28,662 bases of DNA, from the NCBI GenBank assembly GCA_005884605.1, contig VBBE01000146.1:1-28662 (forward strand), read 5' to 3'. Position numbers and translations under genes: made by a program. How positions within the stretch are numbered: position 1 is the stretch's first letter; each line of letters begins with the position of its first letter. The notes beneath the pieces are model-generated. The model worked only from the letters and a program-made list of their open reading frames with translations. It did no database searches and was not told the origin of the DNA. The DNA comes from Candidatus Bathyarchaeota archaeon. Lineage in GTDB: Archaea > Thermoproteota > Bathyarchaeia > 40CM-2-53-6. Below are positions 21,750-28,662 of the stretch, in pieces.

Positions 21750-21766
21750 ACTCTTTCGAAATAAGA

Positions 21767-22342
21767 TTAGACTTTGGTTACGACACCACGGTCGATTTTG
21801 ACCGGCCGATGCCCGGATATTCCATGAGCCATATCTCGAACTCCAACTGCAACCAACACAATTGCCATCGTGACCGCCAGGCTGAGCTGTCCAAGGGACG
21901 TGTCGAGGATTACGAAGACAGATAGAATGACCGTCAAAACTCCCACTACCCCGATCAGTCCTCGCACCCAGACCGGTGGGTGCTTTGCAAATCCTGCTGC
22001 AACGATTTCTACGATCCCGACGACAAGAAGTGCAAAAGCGACGAGAATGGTCAGGAAGCCGATTACGAATTGCGGGTTGATTACTGCAATAATTCCGAGT
22101 ACAAAGGCGATTATTCCTCCTCCAGCGCTTATCTCCCGGAACCACAGCGCAAAATATCTCCCGTAAAGGCCGGCAAAAATTCGAGATAGCCCTAGAATGA
22201 TGAGCCCTATTCCGAGAGTATACGCGAGAACAGTGAGGGCGAATGCTGAATCAGCCAAAACGAAAAATGCGATCGCGAGAACCAACACTCCGGCAAATAT
22301 CTCAAGAACGCGCAGCAAACTAGGACTTCTTTTCTCTATCAA
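21767..22342 (-). CDS. HdeD/DUF308-family membrane protein
   Basis: A 191-aa protein with six hydrophobic helices in three hairpin pairs, for example LRVLEIFAGVLVLAIAFFVL, LTVLAYTLGIGLIILGLSRI, GGGIIAFVLGIIAVINP and FLTILVAFALLVVGIVEIV. The recurring G-x-x-x-I/L-G spacing and the aIINP-type turn after helix 4 are typical of the HdeD (DUF308) family. HdeD is linked to acid resistance in enterobacteria; archaeal members have no assigned function. ATG start at 22342, with a basic N-terminus (EKRSPSLLR) that predicts a cytoplasmic start. Confidence 0.82.
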   Translation of the reverse strand: MIEKRSPSLLRVLEIFAGVLVLAIAFFVLADSAFALTVLAYTLGIGLIILGLSRIFAGLYGRYFALWFREISAGGGIIAFVLGIIAVINPQFVIGFLTILVAFALLVVGIVEIVAAGFAKHPPVWVRGLIGVVGVLTVILSVFVILDTSLGQLSLAVTMAIVLVAVGVRDMAHGISGHRPVKIDRGVVTKV

Positions 22343-22419
22343 CTTAGTGCCTTGGCATACGTGACTGGATGTCGGTATTTAGTGGCTTTCATTAGAATCC
22401 CTGACAGCATGCGACGGGG

Positions 22420-23417
22420 TTAGACTCCAAACAGACGTGTCACGTAAGCAGCCAGAACCGCAGCGACGAGAGGAGCACCCAGAATCCCTGCTAGCCGTAA
22501 AACCGTACCAATGTCAAATGGCCAGTCGTGCATCTGGTGAATCTCCCGTTTGATAGCATCAATCGCTAGGAGTTCGTGCTCAAGTCCTTCACTCAAAGGC
22601 GCCTCCCCTGTAGCCTCGACCTCGCTCATTACTCGGCTATGCCGAAGCCCGAACTGGGCAGACTTCTCAGCCCTCACTTCACGCATCTTCTTGTGAAGAC
22701 CAAAGAGTGGAACGAGGAAGAAGAGTAGGCCTGGAACCAGAAATATGGTCAGGCTTAGTTCGACTGCGAAATTAGGGTACAGGAAAATTGGAAATGTCAA
22801 CAATATCGCAATGACATAGATCGTTATGAGATGCAGAGATGTATTTGCAAAAGGCTTGAGGCTCAGTGTCCTGTCTTCGGTGAAAACCTTCAGCCGCAAG
22901 GGAAGTCTTCCGATTTTGTAGATTGCGACCATGGACGACAGGAAGACCCAGAGAAAGGTTGCTTGCAACAAACGCGTGTAGCTGTAGAGAATTTCTCTCA
23001 GCAAATTTTGAAGCAGGGAATATCCAGGGTTGAATATGGGTTCCAGAACCAACACACTGGCCGACAAGAGTAGGGCCCATGTCGCGACGATAGACGGGAA
23101 GTCGCTTAGATAGTTGGTTTGGATCGGTGACTTGTCTGCTCCCATCGATATCGCGTATCGCTCAAGGTTTTCGACGCGACGCGCGCGTATCGGGAGGAGA
23201 ACAAAATGTAAACGATGTTAGCAAGCAGTAGCGGGACGCCGAGGGAAATGTCGCCCGTGAAGTCTGTCTTTACTCTGTATGCTTAGTATCCCAACAAAGT
23301 CAGCATAAGAGGCGGAAGAAATCCTACAAGGAGCACTCCGGCCCAAAATGGCAGACCAAAGCGAGCGTAGAGACGTTCAAACCAGAGCTTGGATGAGTTA
23401 TCCGGCGTAGAAATCAA
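22420..23417 (-). pseudogene. Membrane-protein gene broken by an in-frame TAA and a frameshift
   Basis: An intact 241-aa frame (22420-23145) begins MGADKSPIQTNYL and encodes about five TM helices (LTIFLVPGLLFFLVPLFGL among them) and a charged loop with EVRAEKSAQFGLRHSRVMSEVE. Coding sequence continues upstream. In the frame from TTG 23417 I read FGLPFWAGVLLVGFLPPLM, then a TAA at 23285-23283, then DFTGDISLGVPLLLANIVYI; near 23195-23215 the frame must shift to VLLPIRARRVENLERYAISM, which joins the intact frame. The original protein would be about 330 aa with extra N-terminal TM segments. Either this is a decaying gene, two sequencing errors, or only the 241-aa part is made. Family not recognised. 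Confidence 0.65.
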
Positions 23418-23433
23418 TCTTTCTAACGGCGTC

Positions 23434-24999
23434 CTAGTTATTTTGAGAGCTGGACCAATCATCTAAGGTCCGTTTTGTCCTCGACGGAGGCCTCGTTCCT
23501 TTCTTCTTGACCGTCTGCAGAAAGCGATGCATCTGCTGCTCTCTCTTCCGGCTTGTCCAGTAGTACGCCTCGTCGATCGTTCCCTCTGAGATGAGTACTG
23601 TCATTTTTCCTTGCCTCGTCCTGCCAGTACGCCCTCTGCGCTGTATCAGGCGGATCTCCGACGGAACTGCTTCATAGAATATGACATGGTCCACATCCGG
23701 AACATGTAATCCCTCCTCACCAATGCTTGTCGTCACGAGTATGTTACTACGTCCTTGGCGAAAATCTTCTAGTATACTCGTCTGCTCGCTTTGGCTTAGA
23801 CCAACATCATCAGTATCCCGAGTCGCCTGACCGACAAAGCGGACAGCGGAGACACGTTCAAGCTTGTTCAACCTTTCGACAAGTGTCTCGACGGTATCTC
23901 TGTACTGAGTGAAGACTATGATCTTCGAATCCTTGTTCAATTTCATCTCCTCTTCGACAAGCTCTCGGAGCCTTTTCTGCTTCGGATGTTCTCTCTCTTC
24001 CATGGAAAACGCGAGCTGTCTAGCTTCGAGAATCTTCGCGTCTCTTGAGAGGCTTTTGCCCGACTTGCTACTGGCAGTTTCGAGCTTTGCAAGGTATCTT
24101 GTGAGATTGTGGAGGCCTTGCGTCTCCAGCACGTCGATTGCATGACTCAACGACATCGCCTGGGCCTGCAGAATGACTGCTCCATACAGGGCTCCTGACC
24201 CACCTCTTCTCAGACTCTTTCGCAACTTCTCCCCGAGCTCAAGTAGCATCCGCTTGTTTGCGCGAACCCCGGTCGGCAACTGGTGCATTGTCCTAAGCTT
24301 CTCCGTCCTCTCATCCATCGCGGCTCGAAGAATCTTGCTAATCTCCTTGTAGGCTGGCGGAAGTGGGACCCGTTCCCAGTTTATTGTCACGTCATTGACG
24401 TACTGTACCACATCCTCATCCTCCTCAGTTCTCATCTCTACGTTGGTGATCGCAAGCTTGTCGCAGATCTCTTGGACCCGCTCTTTTCGAGCGCTCGGTG
24501 ACGCAGTTAGCCCAAGTATCAACGGGTTCGCTGCTTGTCTCTTGTAGTGCTCGGCTACCTCAGAGTAAGCATAGTCTCGGACGCACCGATGTGCCTCGTC
24601 AAAAACGATCAAACAGACGTTTCCAAGAGTATACCGTTCACTTGAGACATCGTTTCTAATCACTTCTGGAGTCGCAAAAATCAGTTGAGATCCCTCGAAA
24701 TCCATGGCCCTCGAAACTGGAGGTCTTTCCCCTGTTAGGACCGATGATCTGACGTTCTTGTCGGGAAAGTGTTCTTTGAAAAAATCCGCATGTTGGAGGA
24801 CGAGCGGCTTTGTCGGAGCAAGGATAACCGCTTTGTCGTTCTGGCGCTCTGAAAGGCGCTTGACAGCTACTAGCAAGGCGACTATGGTCTTGCCTAGCCC
24901 GGTCGGGAGAACGACAAGAGTATTGGCTTTGGCGGCCGACTCTGCAATGGTGCTTTGATACTCTCTTGCCTCAATGCCTGGTGGTCTGGAGACCTGCAG
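23434..24999 (-). CDS. Hef/FANCM-type superfamily 2 DNA helicase without nuclease domain; unusual start
   Basis: An ATP-dependent helicase for stalled forks and branched DNA. Motif I LPTGLGKT lies at 24909-24886, upstream of the first TTG (24876), so the longer form is required. Upstream codons give LQVSRPPGIEAREYQ, the Q-motif region, but hold no ATG/GTG/TTG back to the TAG at 25023; I provisionally use the CTG at 24999. Other motifs: APTKPLVLQ (Ia), VFDEAHRC (II), LTASPSA (III), KIIVFTQYRD (IV), TSIGEEGLHVPDVD (V) and QRRGRTGR (VI). A helical insert of about 130 aa sits between the RecA lobes, as in Hef. The protein ends after a basic tail with no ERCC4 nuclease or HhH domain, unlike euryarchaeal Hef. 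Confidence 0.9.
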   Translation of the reverse strand: MQVSRPPGIEAREYQSTIAESAAKANTLVVLPTGLGKTIVALLVAVKRLSERQNDKAVILAPTKPLVLQHADFFKEHFPDKNVRSSVLTGERPPVSRAMDFEGSQLIFATPEVIRNDVSSERYTLGNVCLIVFDEAHRCVRDYAYSEVAEHYKRQAANPLILGLTASPSARKERVQEICDKLAITNVEMRTEEDEDVVQYVNDVTINWERVPLPPAYKEISKILRAAMDERTEKLRTMHQLPTGVRANKRMLLELGEKLRKSLRRGGSGALYGAVILQAQAMSLSHAIDVLETQGLHNLTRYLAKLETASSKSGKSLSRDAKILEARQLAFSMEEREHPKQKRLRELVEEEMKLNKDSKIIVFTQYRDTVETLVERLNKLERVSAVRFVGQATRDTDDVGLSQSEQTSILEDFRQGRSNILVTTSIGEEGLHVPDVDHVIFYEAVPSEIRLIQRRGRTGRTRQGKMTVLISEGTIDEAYYWTSRKREQQMHRFLQTVKKKGTRPPSRTKRTLDDWSSSQNN

Positions 25000-25020
25000 T
25001 TTGCCCGTGCGCCTTCTCTT

Positions 25021-25647
25021 CTAGGGAGAAGGCGGGACCGGGTTTAAGGGTGTGCTCCTGATCTCTTGGATATGCTTCCTGCCGAAGGTCAACAGGAGAA
25101 TAGAGGCCGAGACCCATGCGACCAGAGCCGCGTTAACGTACATAGCCCTTAGCGGCCTACCAAAGTACAGAAAGCCCAACATCGCCAGAACCACGGCGAA
25201 GATGCTTAGGGTCTGGTACCGATCCAATAGTCCAAAGTCTCTACGTCCGACAGTCCAGAGTTTGTAGACGGTCGCGAGGTACAATGTTAGTCCAACTAAT
25301 CCTATCGTTGCAAGCGAAATGACAGCCCAGTAAGGCACGAGGAAAATCAAGAGACCTACCTCGTCAGCAATTAGACCAGCCCCCACCCCAACAACCAAAG
25401 CGCTGTCCCATCGGGTGCGGACATCTGTCGCAAAGACCATAATCGTTGACGAAGCCAGCAACAGTATAACCCCGTAGTAGAGATGGTGAATGTGAAATCC
25501 CTGAACTCGGATAACAGGACACGACTGAGTACACCTAGCCTCAACGGCGACGAACAATCTCGCAACGAAAACGGCCATTGTGAACCCTACGGCAGCGAAG
25601 AGGAATCCTACTGGCCCAAGCAGTGGCGCGCCCTTTGGCCGGCTCAA
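25021..25647 (-). CDS. Polytopic membrane protein with HIHH motif
   Basis: A 208-aa protein with about six TM segments: LLGPVGFLFAAVGFTMAVFV, LYYGVILLLASSTIMVFAT, ALVVGVGAGLIADEVGLLIF, WAVISLATIGLVGLTLYLA, TLSIFAVVLAMLGFLYFG and VNAALVAWVSASILLLTFG. Notable residues are CTQSCP in the first loop, GFHIHH at the start of TM2 and the buried acidic pair in LIADEVG. Clustered His with Asp/Glu inside the membrane is suggestive of metal or haem binding, or intramembrane catalysis; this is inference. I do not recognise the family. The TAG stop is directly followed, in the same frame, by the helicase coding sequence. Confidence 0.72.
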   Translation of the reverse strand: MSRPKGAPLLGPVGFLFAAVGFTMAVFVARLFVAVEARCTQSCPVIRVQGFHIHHLYYGVILLLASSTIMVFATDVRTRWDSALVVGVGAGLIADEVGLLIFLVPYWAVISLATIGLVGLTLYLATVYKLWTVGRRDFGLLDRYQTLSIFAVVLAMLGFLYFGRPLRAMYVNAALVAWVSASILLLTFGRKHIQEIRSTPLNPVPPSP

Positions 25648-25798
25648 CCTAAGCTAGACCCAGTCCAACTGGCCTTCTTTAGTCTATCCCGGTCCCTTGT
25701 GATCACCGACAGGACTCTTAACAAAAATCCTCATTTACAACTTTTGCGCGATTATTGAGAATGAAGACCGGACCCCGAGCTATTCATACTGGTAAAGA

Positions 25799-27361
25799 GT
25801 GAACAGAACAGAGGAACTTGTCATGGCATGGAAAGAATTGAGGCACAACGGTGTGGCGTTTCCGCCGTTGTACGAGCCCAGGAGACTCTCCGTCCGAATC
25901 CATGGCTCAGTCGTCCAACTCTCCCCTGAAGCCGAGGAGTTAGCTTACGCGTGGGGAAAAAAGCGAACCACACCCTACATCCAAGACCCGGTTTTCCAGG
26001 CAAACTTTCTTTCAGACTTTCTCAAGCTTCTCCCCCTAAACTTTGCAAGCACAAAGTATGATCAGATCGACTTCACCCCTGTCTTCGAGTTTCAGGCAAA
26101 GGAAGAGTTGCAGAGACAGAATATTGACTACAAGAAGAAAATGGCCCTTGAGCGTAAGCAACTTCGTCTATCCCTGAAAGAAAAATACGGGTATGCGGAG
26201 ATCGATGGAGTCAAGACAGAGGTAGCCAACTGGATGGTGGAGCCTCCCAGCCTCTTCATGGGAAGAGGTAGCCATCCCATGAGGGGACGCTGGAAACCGA
26301 GAATCCATCCCGAGGATGTTGTTCTAAACCTGTCCGAGAATGTCGAAACTCCTTCGGGCAACTGGAAGGAGATAGTCCACGATCACGAGTCCATTTGGAT
26401 AGCTTACTGGGTGGACAAGCTTAGCAATGTCCGCAAGTACGTATGGCCAAGTGACATCTCGGACCTGCGCCAAGAACGAGACAAGCTGAAGTATGATGCT
26501 GCCCGGAAACTGCAACGACGTCTCCCAGACGTTAGGCAATTCATCGACAAGAATCTTCTTTCTCCGGACCTGAAGATGCGCAAACTCGCGACCGTCTCCT
26601 ATCTAATAGACAATTTAGCAATGAGAGTAGGAGACGAGAAGGACGAGGATGAGGCAGACACTGTAGGCGCATCAACCCTACGAGTAGAACATCTCAGATT
26701 CCTTCCACATGCAATTGAGTTCGACTTTCTAGGAAAAGACAGCGTTCGCTGGCAGAAAACCCTCAAGGTTGATGGATCGAATAGCCCCGTGCGCGAGAAC
26801 CTCCAGGAATTCTCTCAGGGAAAAAGACCCGATGATCTGGTCTTTAGTGGAATTACCTCCCAACATGTGAATCGTTTTCTAAACAAAACAGTGCGAGGAC
26901 TGACAGCGAAGGTGTTCAGAACGCACCACGCCACTGAAACAGTTCAGACCTACCTGCGGAAACACAATGGGTTCAAAACTGGAGAGTCATCATTCGTCAA
27001 ATTGCATCACGCTCGTGTAGCGAATCTTGAGGCTGCGATCAGATGCAATCACAAACGTACGCCACCAAAGACCTGGGAAGGAACCCTCCTCAAAAAACAA
27101 CAAAGACTGGACGAGCTGAAGACAAAGGAAGTCAAGACGGACAAGCAGAAAATGAGACTTGAAGAACGCATCCGAAAACTGAAACTTGAAGTGGATCTGC
27201 AGAAACGAACTCGCGATTACAATCTGAACACATCCCTTCGGAACTATATAGATCCAAGAGTCTACAAGAGCTGGTCGAACAAGGCAGAATTCGACTGGAA
27301 GGGCATCTACCCCAAAACTCTACAGCGGAAGTTTCTCTGGGCGTCCAGGGCGAAATCCTGA
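25799..27361 (+). CDS. topIB: Eukaryotic-type DNA topoisomerase IB
   Basis: A 520-aa type IB topoisomerase that relaxes supercoils of both signs through a 3'-phosphotyrosine. The N-terminal part (WKELRHNGVAFPPLYEP) is the conserved cap. Catalytic features: KLATVSYLIDNLAMRVGDEKD, FLGKDSVRWQK, FRTHHATETV, ANLEAAIRCNHKRTPP (catalytic His region) and SLRNYIDPRVYKSW with nucleophile Y483. A Lys/Glu-rich coiled coil (about 425-470) forms the linker, as in human TOP1; the Lys/Ser-rich eukaryotic N-terminal extension is missing. The start is GTG at 25799; ATG at 25823 is possible. This gene is a known marker of Thaumarchaeota and relatives among archaea. Confidence 0.95.
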   Translation: MNRTEELVMAWKELRHNGVAFPPLYEPRRLSVRIHGSVVQLSPEAEELAYAWGKKRTTPYIQDPVFQANFLSDFLKLLPLNFASTKYDQIDFTPVFEFQAKEELQRQNIDYKKKMALERKQLRLSLKEKYGYAEIDGVKTEVANWMVEPPSLFMGRGSHPMRGRWKPRIHPEDVVLNLSENVETPSGNWKEIVHDHESIWIAYWVDKLSNVRKYVWPSDISDLRQERDKLKYDAARKLQRRLPDVRQFIDKNLLSPDLKMRKLATVSYLIDNLAMRVGDEKDEDEADTVGASTLRVEHLRFLPHAIEFDFLGKDSVRWQKTLKVDGSNSPVRENLQEFSQGKRPDDLVFSGITSQHVNRFLNKTVRGLTAKVFRTHHATETVQTYLRKHNGFKTGESSFVKLHHARVANLEAAIRCNHKRTPPKTWEGTLLKKQQRLDELKTKEVKTDKQKMRLEERIRKLKLEVDLQKRTRDYNLNTSLRNYIDPRVYKSWSNKAEFDWKGIYPKTLQRKFLWASRAKS

Positions 27362-27366
27362 CATAC

Positions 27367-28221
27367 CTATCGCGATTTCTTCGGACCCTTAAGCCAGCCT
27401 CCGATACCGAGCTCCCGGGGCTTGCCAGCGGGATCGATTGTGACTGAACCATCGTTGTGGAGTTGAAGCCGTCGCCATCTGTTGTCACTCGACGTTCCCC
27501 GCAGAGTTCGTACCCTTGCAAAGTGTTCGACTTGTCCCTCGTCGCTGCTTCGGAATTCGATAATGCCATCGCATAGCGATTCAAATTGCTTGTAGAAAGA
27601 GTCAGACGCGATGCCCATCATCACTGAATGAAACATTGCCAGGCCTCGAATCCTGGCGTAGGGAATGATCCTCGTTCTCCAGATATCGACCTTCAATTTC
27701 TCGTCCGTATAGTGACACATGACCGAGGTGTTGTCGTCAATGTGCAGCCACTGTTTCTCATCCTCGGCAACTCCCTCTCGAATCATAATGACTACTTTGC
27801 TACTCCAGTGATTGAGATCGAAGGACTGGTGTTCGTAAGCCTCCCGTCCCTTTGATCGCATCCCCTCAGGGGTTTCGGGGTGCGCGAGCCCGGTCATCAC
27901 ATCGTAGGTATCCAGTATTCTGAGCTGGTCTTTCCGCTCCAACTCTTTCACGTTTAGCCCGAGTCTAGTCAGGGACTCGCGAACTTCGCGAGGTGGATGC
28001 ATGTAGGTATGATACTCTGCACGCACCCCTTTTCTCAACCCGCTAGCGGTTATTGTGAGCGATGTTTCGTACCATGGAGAGTCCGGACCGAACTCCACGA
28101 GATAACTTGCTCCAAATCTGATCCCATTGGGAACGAGATCCTCAAGGATTGCAAGCACCGGGGTCTGTTCCATGGTCGAAGTCACACGTTCTACCATGCT
28201 TAATCTCTGATTCTCTAACAC
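27367..28221 (-). CDS. KaiC/RecA-superfamily protein lacking a Walker A motif
   Basis: A 284-aa protein with the layout of archaeal KaiC-like RecA-fold proteins: LEDLVPNGIRFGASYLVEF, then GLRKGVRAEYHTYMHPPREV and RLGLNVKELERKDQLRILD, which match the strand-helix order after a P-loop. The P-loop position reads FGPDSPWYETSL instead of GxxGxGKT, so ATP binding is probably lost. A Walker B-like WLHIDDNTSV and the C-terminal LCDGIIEFRSSDEG, VRTLRGTSSDNRW pattern remain. It may be a regulatory or scaffold homologue. The start is GTG at 28221 or ATG at 28197. The GTG lies next to the right end of an IS200/605-type element. It is tail to tail with topoisomerase IB, 5 bp apart. Confidence 0.7.
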   Translation of the reverse strand: MLENQRLSMVERVTSTMEQTPVLAILEDLVPNGIRFGASYLVEFGPDSPWYETSLTITASGLRKGVRAEYHTYMHPPREVRESLTRLGLNVKELERKDQLRILDTYDVMTGLAHPETPEGMRSKGREAYEHQSFDLNHWSSKVVIMIREGVAEDEKQWLHIDDNTSVMCHYTDEKLKVDIWRTRIIPYARIRGLAMFHSVMMGIASDSFYKQFESLCDGIIEFRSSDEGQVEHFARVRTLRGTSSDNRWRRLQLHNDGSVTIDPAGKPRELGIGGWLKGPKKSR

Positions 28222-28234
28222 TTATGGTGGTTCT

Positions 28235-28260
28235 GCTAACTCTTTCTTGGTTGAGTTAGC
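28235..28260 (-). repeat. 8-bp perfect hairpin at the right end of the tnpB element
   Basis: GCTAACTC (28235-28242) pairs with GAGTTAGC (28253-28260) around a 10-nt loop. IS200/605 elements carry such subterminal hairpins near their ends, and the guide (omega) RNA of TnpB usually covers the sequence between the tnpB 3' end and this point. Here that would be about 28231-28330 on the minus strand. A terminator role is also possible. Confidence 0.45.
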
Positions 28261-28315
28261 TTCGGGGCATCGACTCCAGGGATTACCGTAGGCGTCGGGT
28301 TCCCCCTTCACTGCT

Positions 28316-28662
28316 TCAACTGCCCTGCCTTTGCGCCTCGATGATGGGAGGCGGGGAACGTGCGAACCTCACCCGCCCCCGCCGAGCCAGGTTAACCGCT
28401 GCAACCATATCCCGGTCCATCACTATCCGACATTTACCGCACCAGAGCTTGCGTTTCAGCCTCTTGTCCGATTGGAGTCTCTCCCCGCATCTCGGACAAG
28501 ACACACTGGAACCTCTGGTCTTACGCCTAGACAAACGGACAACCGATAGTCCGACCCATCGCGCCTTATACTCGATCTGCCGTTGAGCCTCACCGAAACT
28601 CCACCCGTTCATCCTACCACGATACTTTCTACCCTGACCATTACCCTTCCGGTAGAGGGATC
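28316..28662 (-). CDS. tnpB: TnpB (IS605 OrfB) RNA-guided nuclease, C-terminal part
   Basis: The frame is open from the window edge to the TGA at 28316, so the gene is partial at its 5' end; ATG 28612 is internal. It encodes the last RuvC/zinc-ribbon part: MNGWSFGEAQRQIEYKARWV, then SCPRCGERL with a second pair CGKC (zinc ribbon), and DRDMVAAVNLARRG, whose second Asp is the usual third RuvC catalytic residue. TnpB is a transposon-encoded nuclease guided by RNA from the element's right end. Key C-terminal residues are intact, so it may be functional if the rest exists. The short tail RFARSPPPIIEAQRQGS overlaps the region expected to encode guide-RNA scaffold. Confidence 0.92.
   Translation of the reverse strand, partial: SLYRKGNGQGRKYRGRMNGWSFGEAQRQIEYKARWVGLSVVRLSRRKTRGSSVSCPRCGERLQSDKRLKRKLWCGKCRIVMDRDMVAAVNLARRGRVRFARSPPPIIEAQRQGS

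Larger units (their letters stand above)
28231..28662 (-). mobile_element. IS200/IS605-type element, right part (partial)
   Basis: This contains the 3' part of tnpB and about 85 bp of downstream sequence with a subterminal hairpin. The right boundary of the element in tnpB orientation is placed near 28231, just after that hairpin, but the exact end cannot be fixed without the left end, which is outside the window. No tnpA is visible here. Confidence 0.55.

Noticed and set aside
21729..22145. 138-codon minus-strand frame overlapping the HdeD-like gene
   Set aside because: Cys/Arg/Ser-rich shadow of a hydrophobic gene; no domain.
25021..25023. TAG read as pyrrolysine, fusing membrane protein and helicase
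   Set aside because: No methylamine or pyrrolysine genes are seen here, and a non-canonical helicase start or a sequence error is simpler. Kept only as an alternative.
1..28662. CRISPR array, integrase, prophage or toxin-antitoxin module
   Set aside because: I found no regularly spaced direct repeats and no cas, integrase, phage structural or recognisable toxin-antitoxin genes; the only mobile-element sequence is the tnpB end.

Overview
The window is a piece of an archaeal chromosome. It carries aIF5A with deoxyhypusine synthase, archaeal SRP54, a Nob1-type PIN/zinc-ribbon nuclease, a Hef/FANCM-type helicase and a eukaryotic-type topoisomerase IB. Among archaea, topoisomerase IB is best known from Thaumarchaeota (Nitrososphaerota) and close relatives, so a mesophilic, moderate-GC member of that group is the best guess. 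No ammonia-oxidation or methanogenesis gene is present. Many genes start with TTG or GTG, and junctions of 4 bp overlap (ATGA, TTGA) are common.

Layout. (1) 1-1983: the end of a NitT/TauT-type ABC ATPase, tail to tail with a stand-alone copy of the AAA-associated C-terminal domain usually fused to such ATPases, then a luciferase-like (F420/FMN) oxidoreductase. (2) 2071-5585: a tight operon of ABC-2 exporter ATPase, two permeases and a tandem-GNAT acetyltransferase. (3) 5709-6718: two small membrane proteins. (4) 6719-8977: a palindrome-rich divergent promoter region, an LhgO-like FAD oxidoreductase and an unrecognised probable beta-sandwich protein. (5) 9060-10864, minus strand: NAD kinase, Nob1-like nuclease and a VOC protein in one operon. 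(6) 11063-12184: a GC-rich, bacterial-looking Gfo/Idh/MocA dehydrogenase, probably acquired by transfer. (7) 12465-15158: aIF5A, deoxyhypusine synthase and SRP54, a translation/secretion block. (8) 15208-17396: VOC protein, a 2-TM channel-like protein with an aberrant filter, a double hairpin (one part resembles an interrupted tRNA T-arm), and an AlkX/YcaQ-type DNA glycosylase. (9) 17578-21039: a small unknown protein, a dual-specificity phosphatase, a nitroreductase, a malate/lactate dehydrogenase and a SAM methyltransferase. (10) 21040-23417: a structured gene-poor gap, small membrane proteins, an HdeD-like protein and a broken membrane-protein gene. (11) 23434-27361: Hef-like helicase, a HIHH-motif membrane protein and topoisomerase IB. 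(12) 27367-28662: a KaiC/RecA-like protein that has lost its P-loop, next to the 3' part of an IS200/IS605-type tnpB and its right end.

The most useful reading beyond standard ORF calling concerns gene ends. The helicase P-loop lies upstream of its first canonical start codon, in frame with the neighbour's TAG stop and with no ATG/GTG/TTG available. Deoxyhypusine synthase has conserved-looking sequence ahead of its first ATG, again with no canonical start. The region 23146-23417 holds the N-terminal part of the 22420-23145 membrane protein, separated from it by an in-frame TAA and a frameshift. I see no clear new defence or mobile system. The best novelty candidates are the non-canonical starts, the channel with an ATAEGPA filter, the T-arm-like hairpin, the P-loop-less KaiC homologue and the detached AAA-associated domain.
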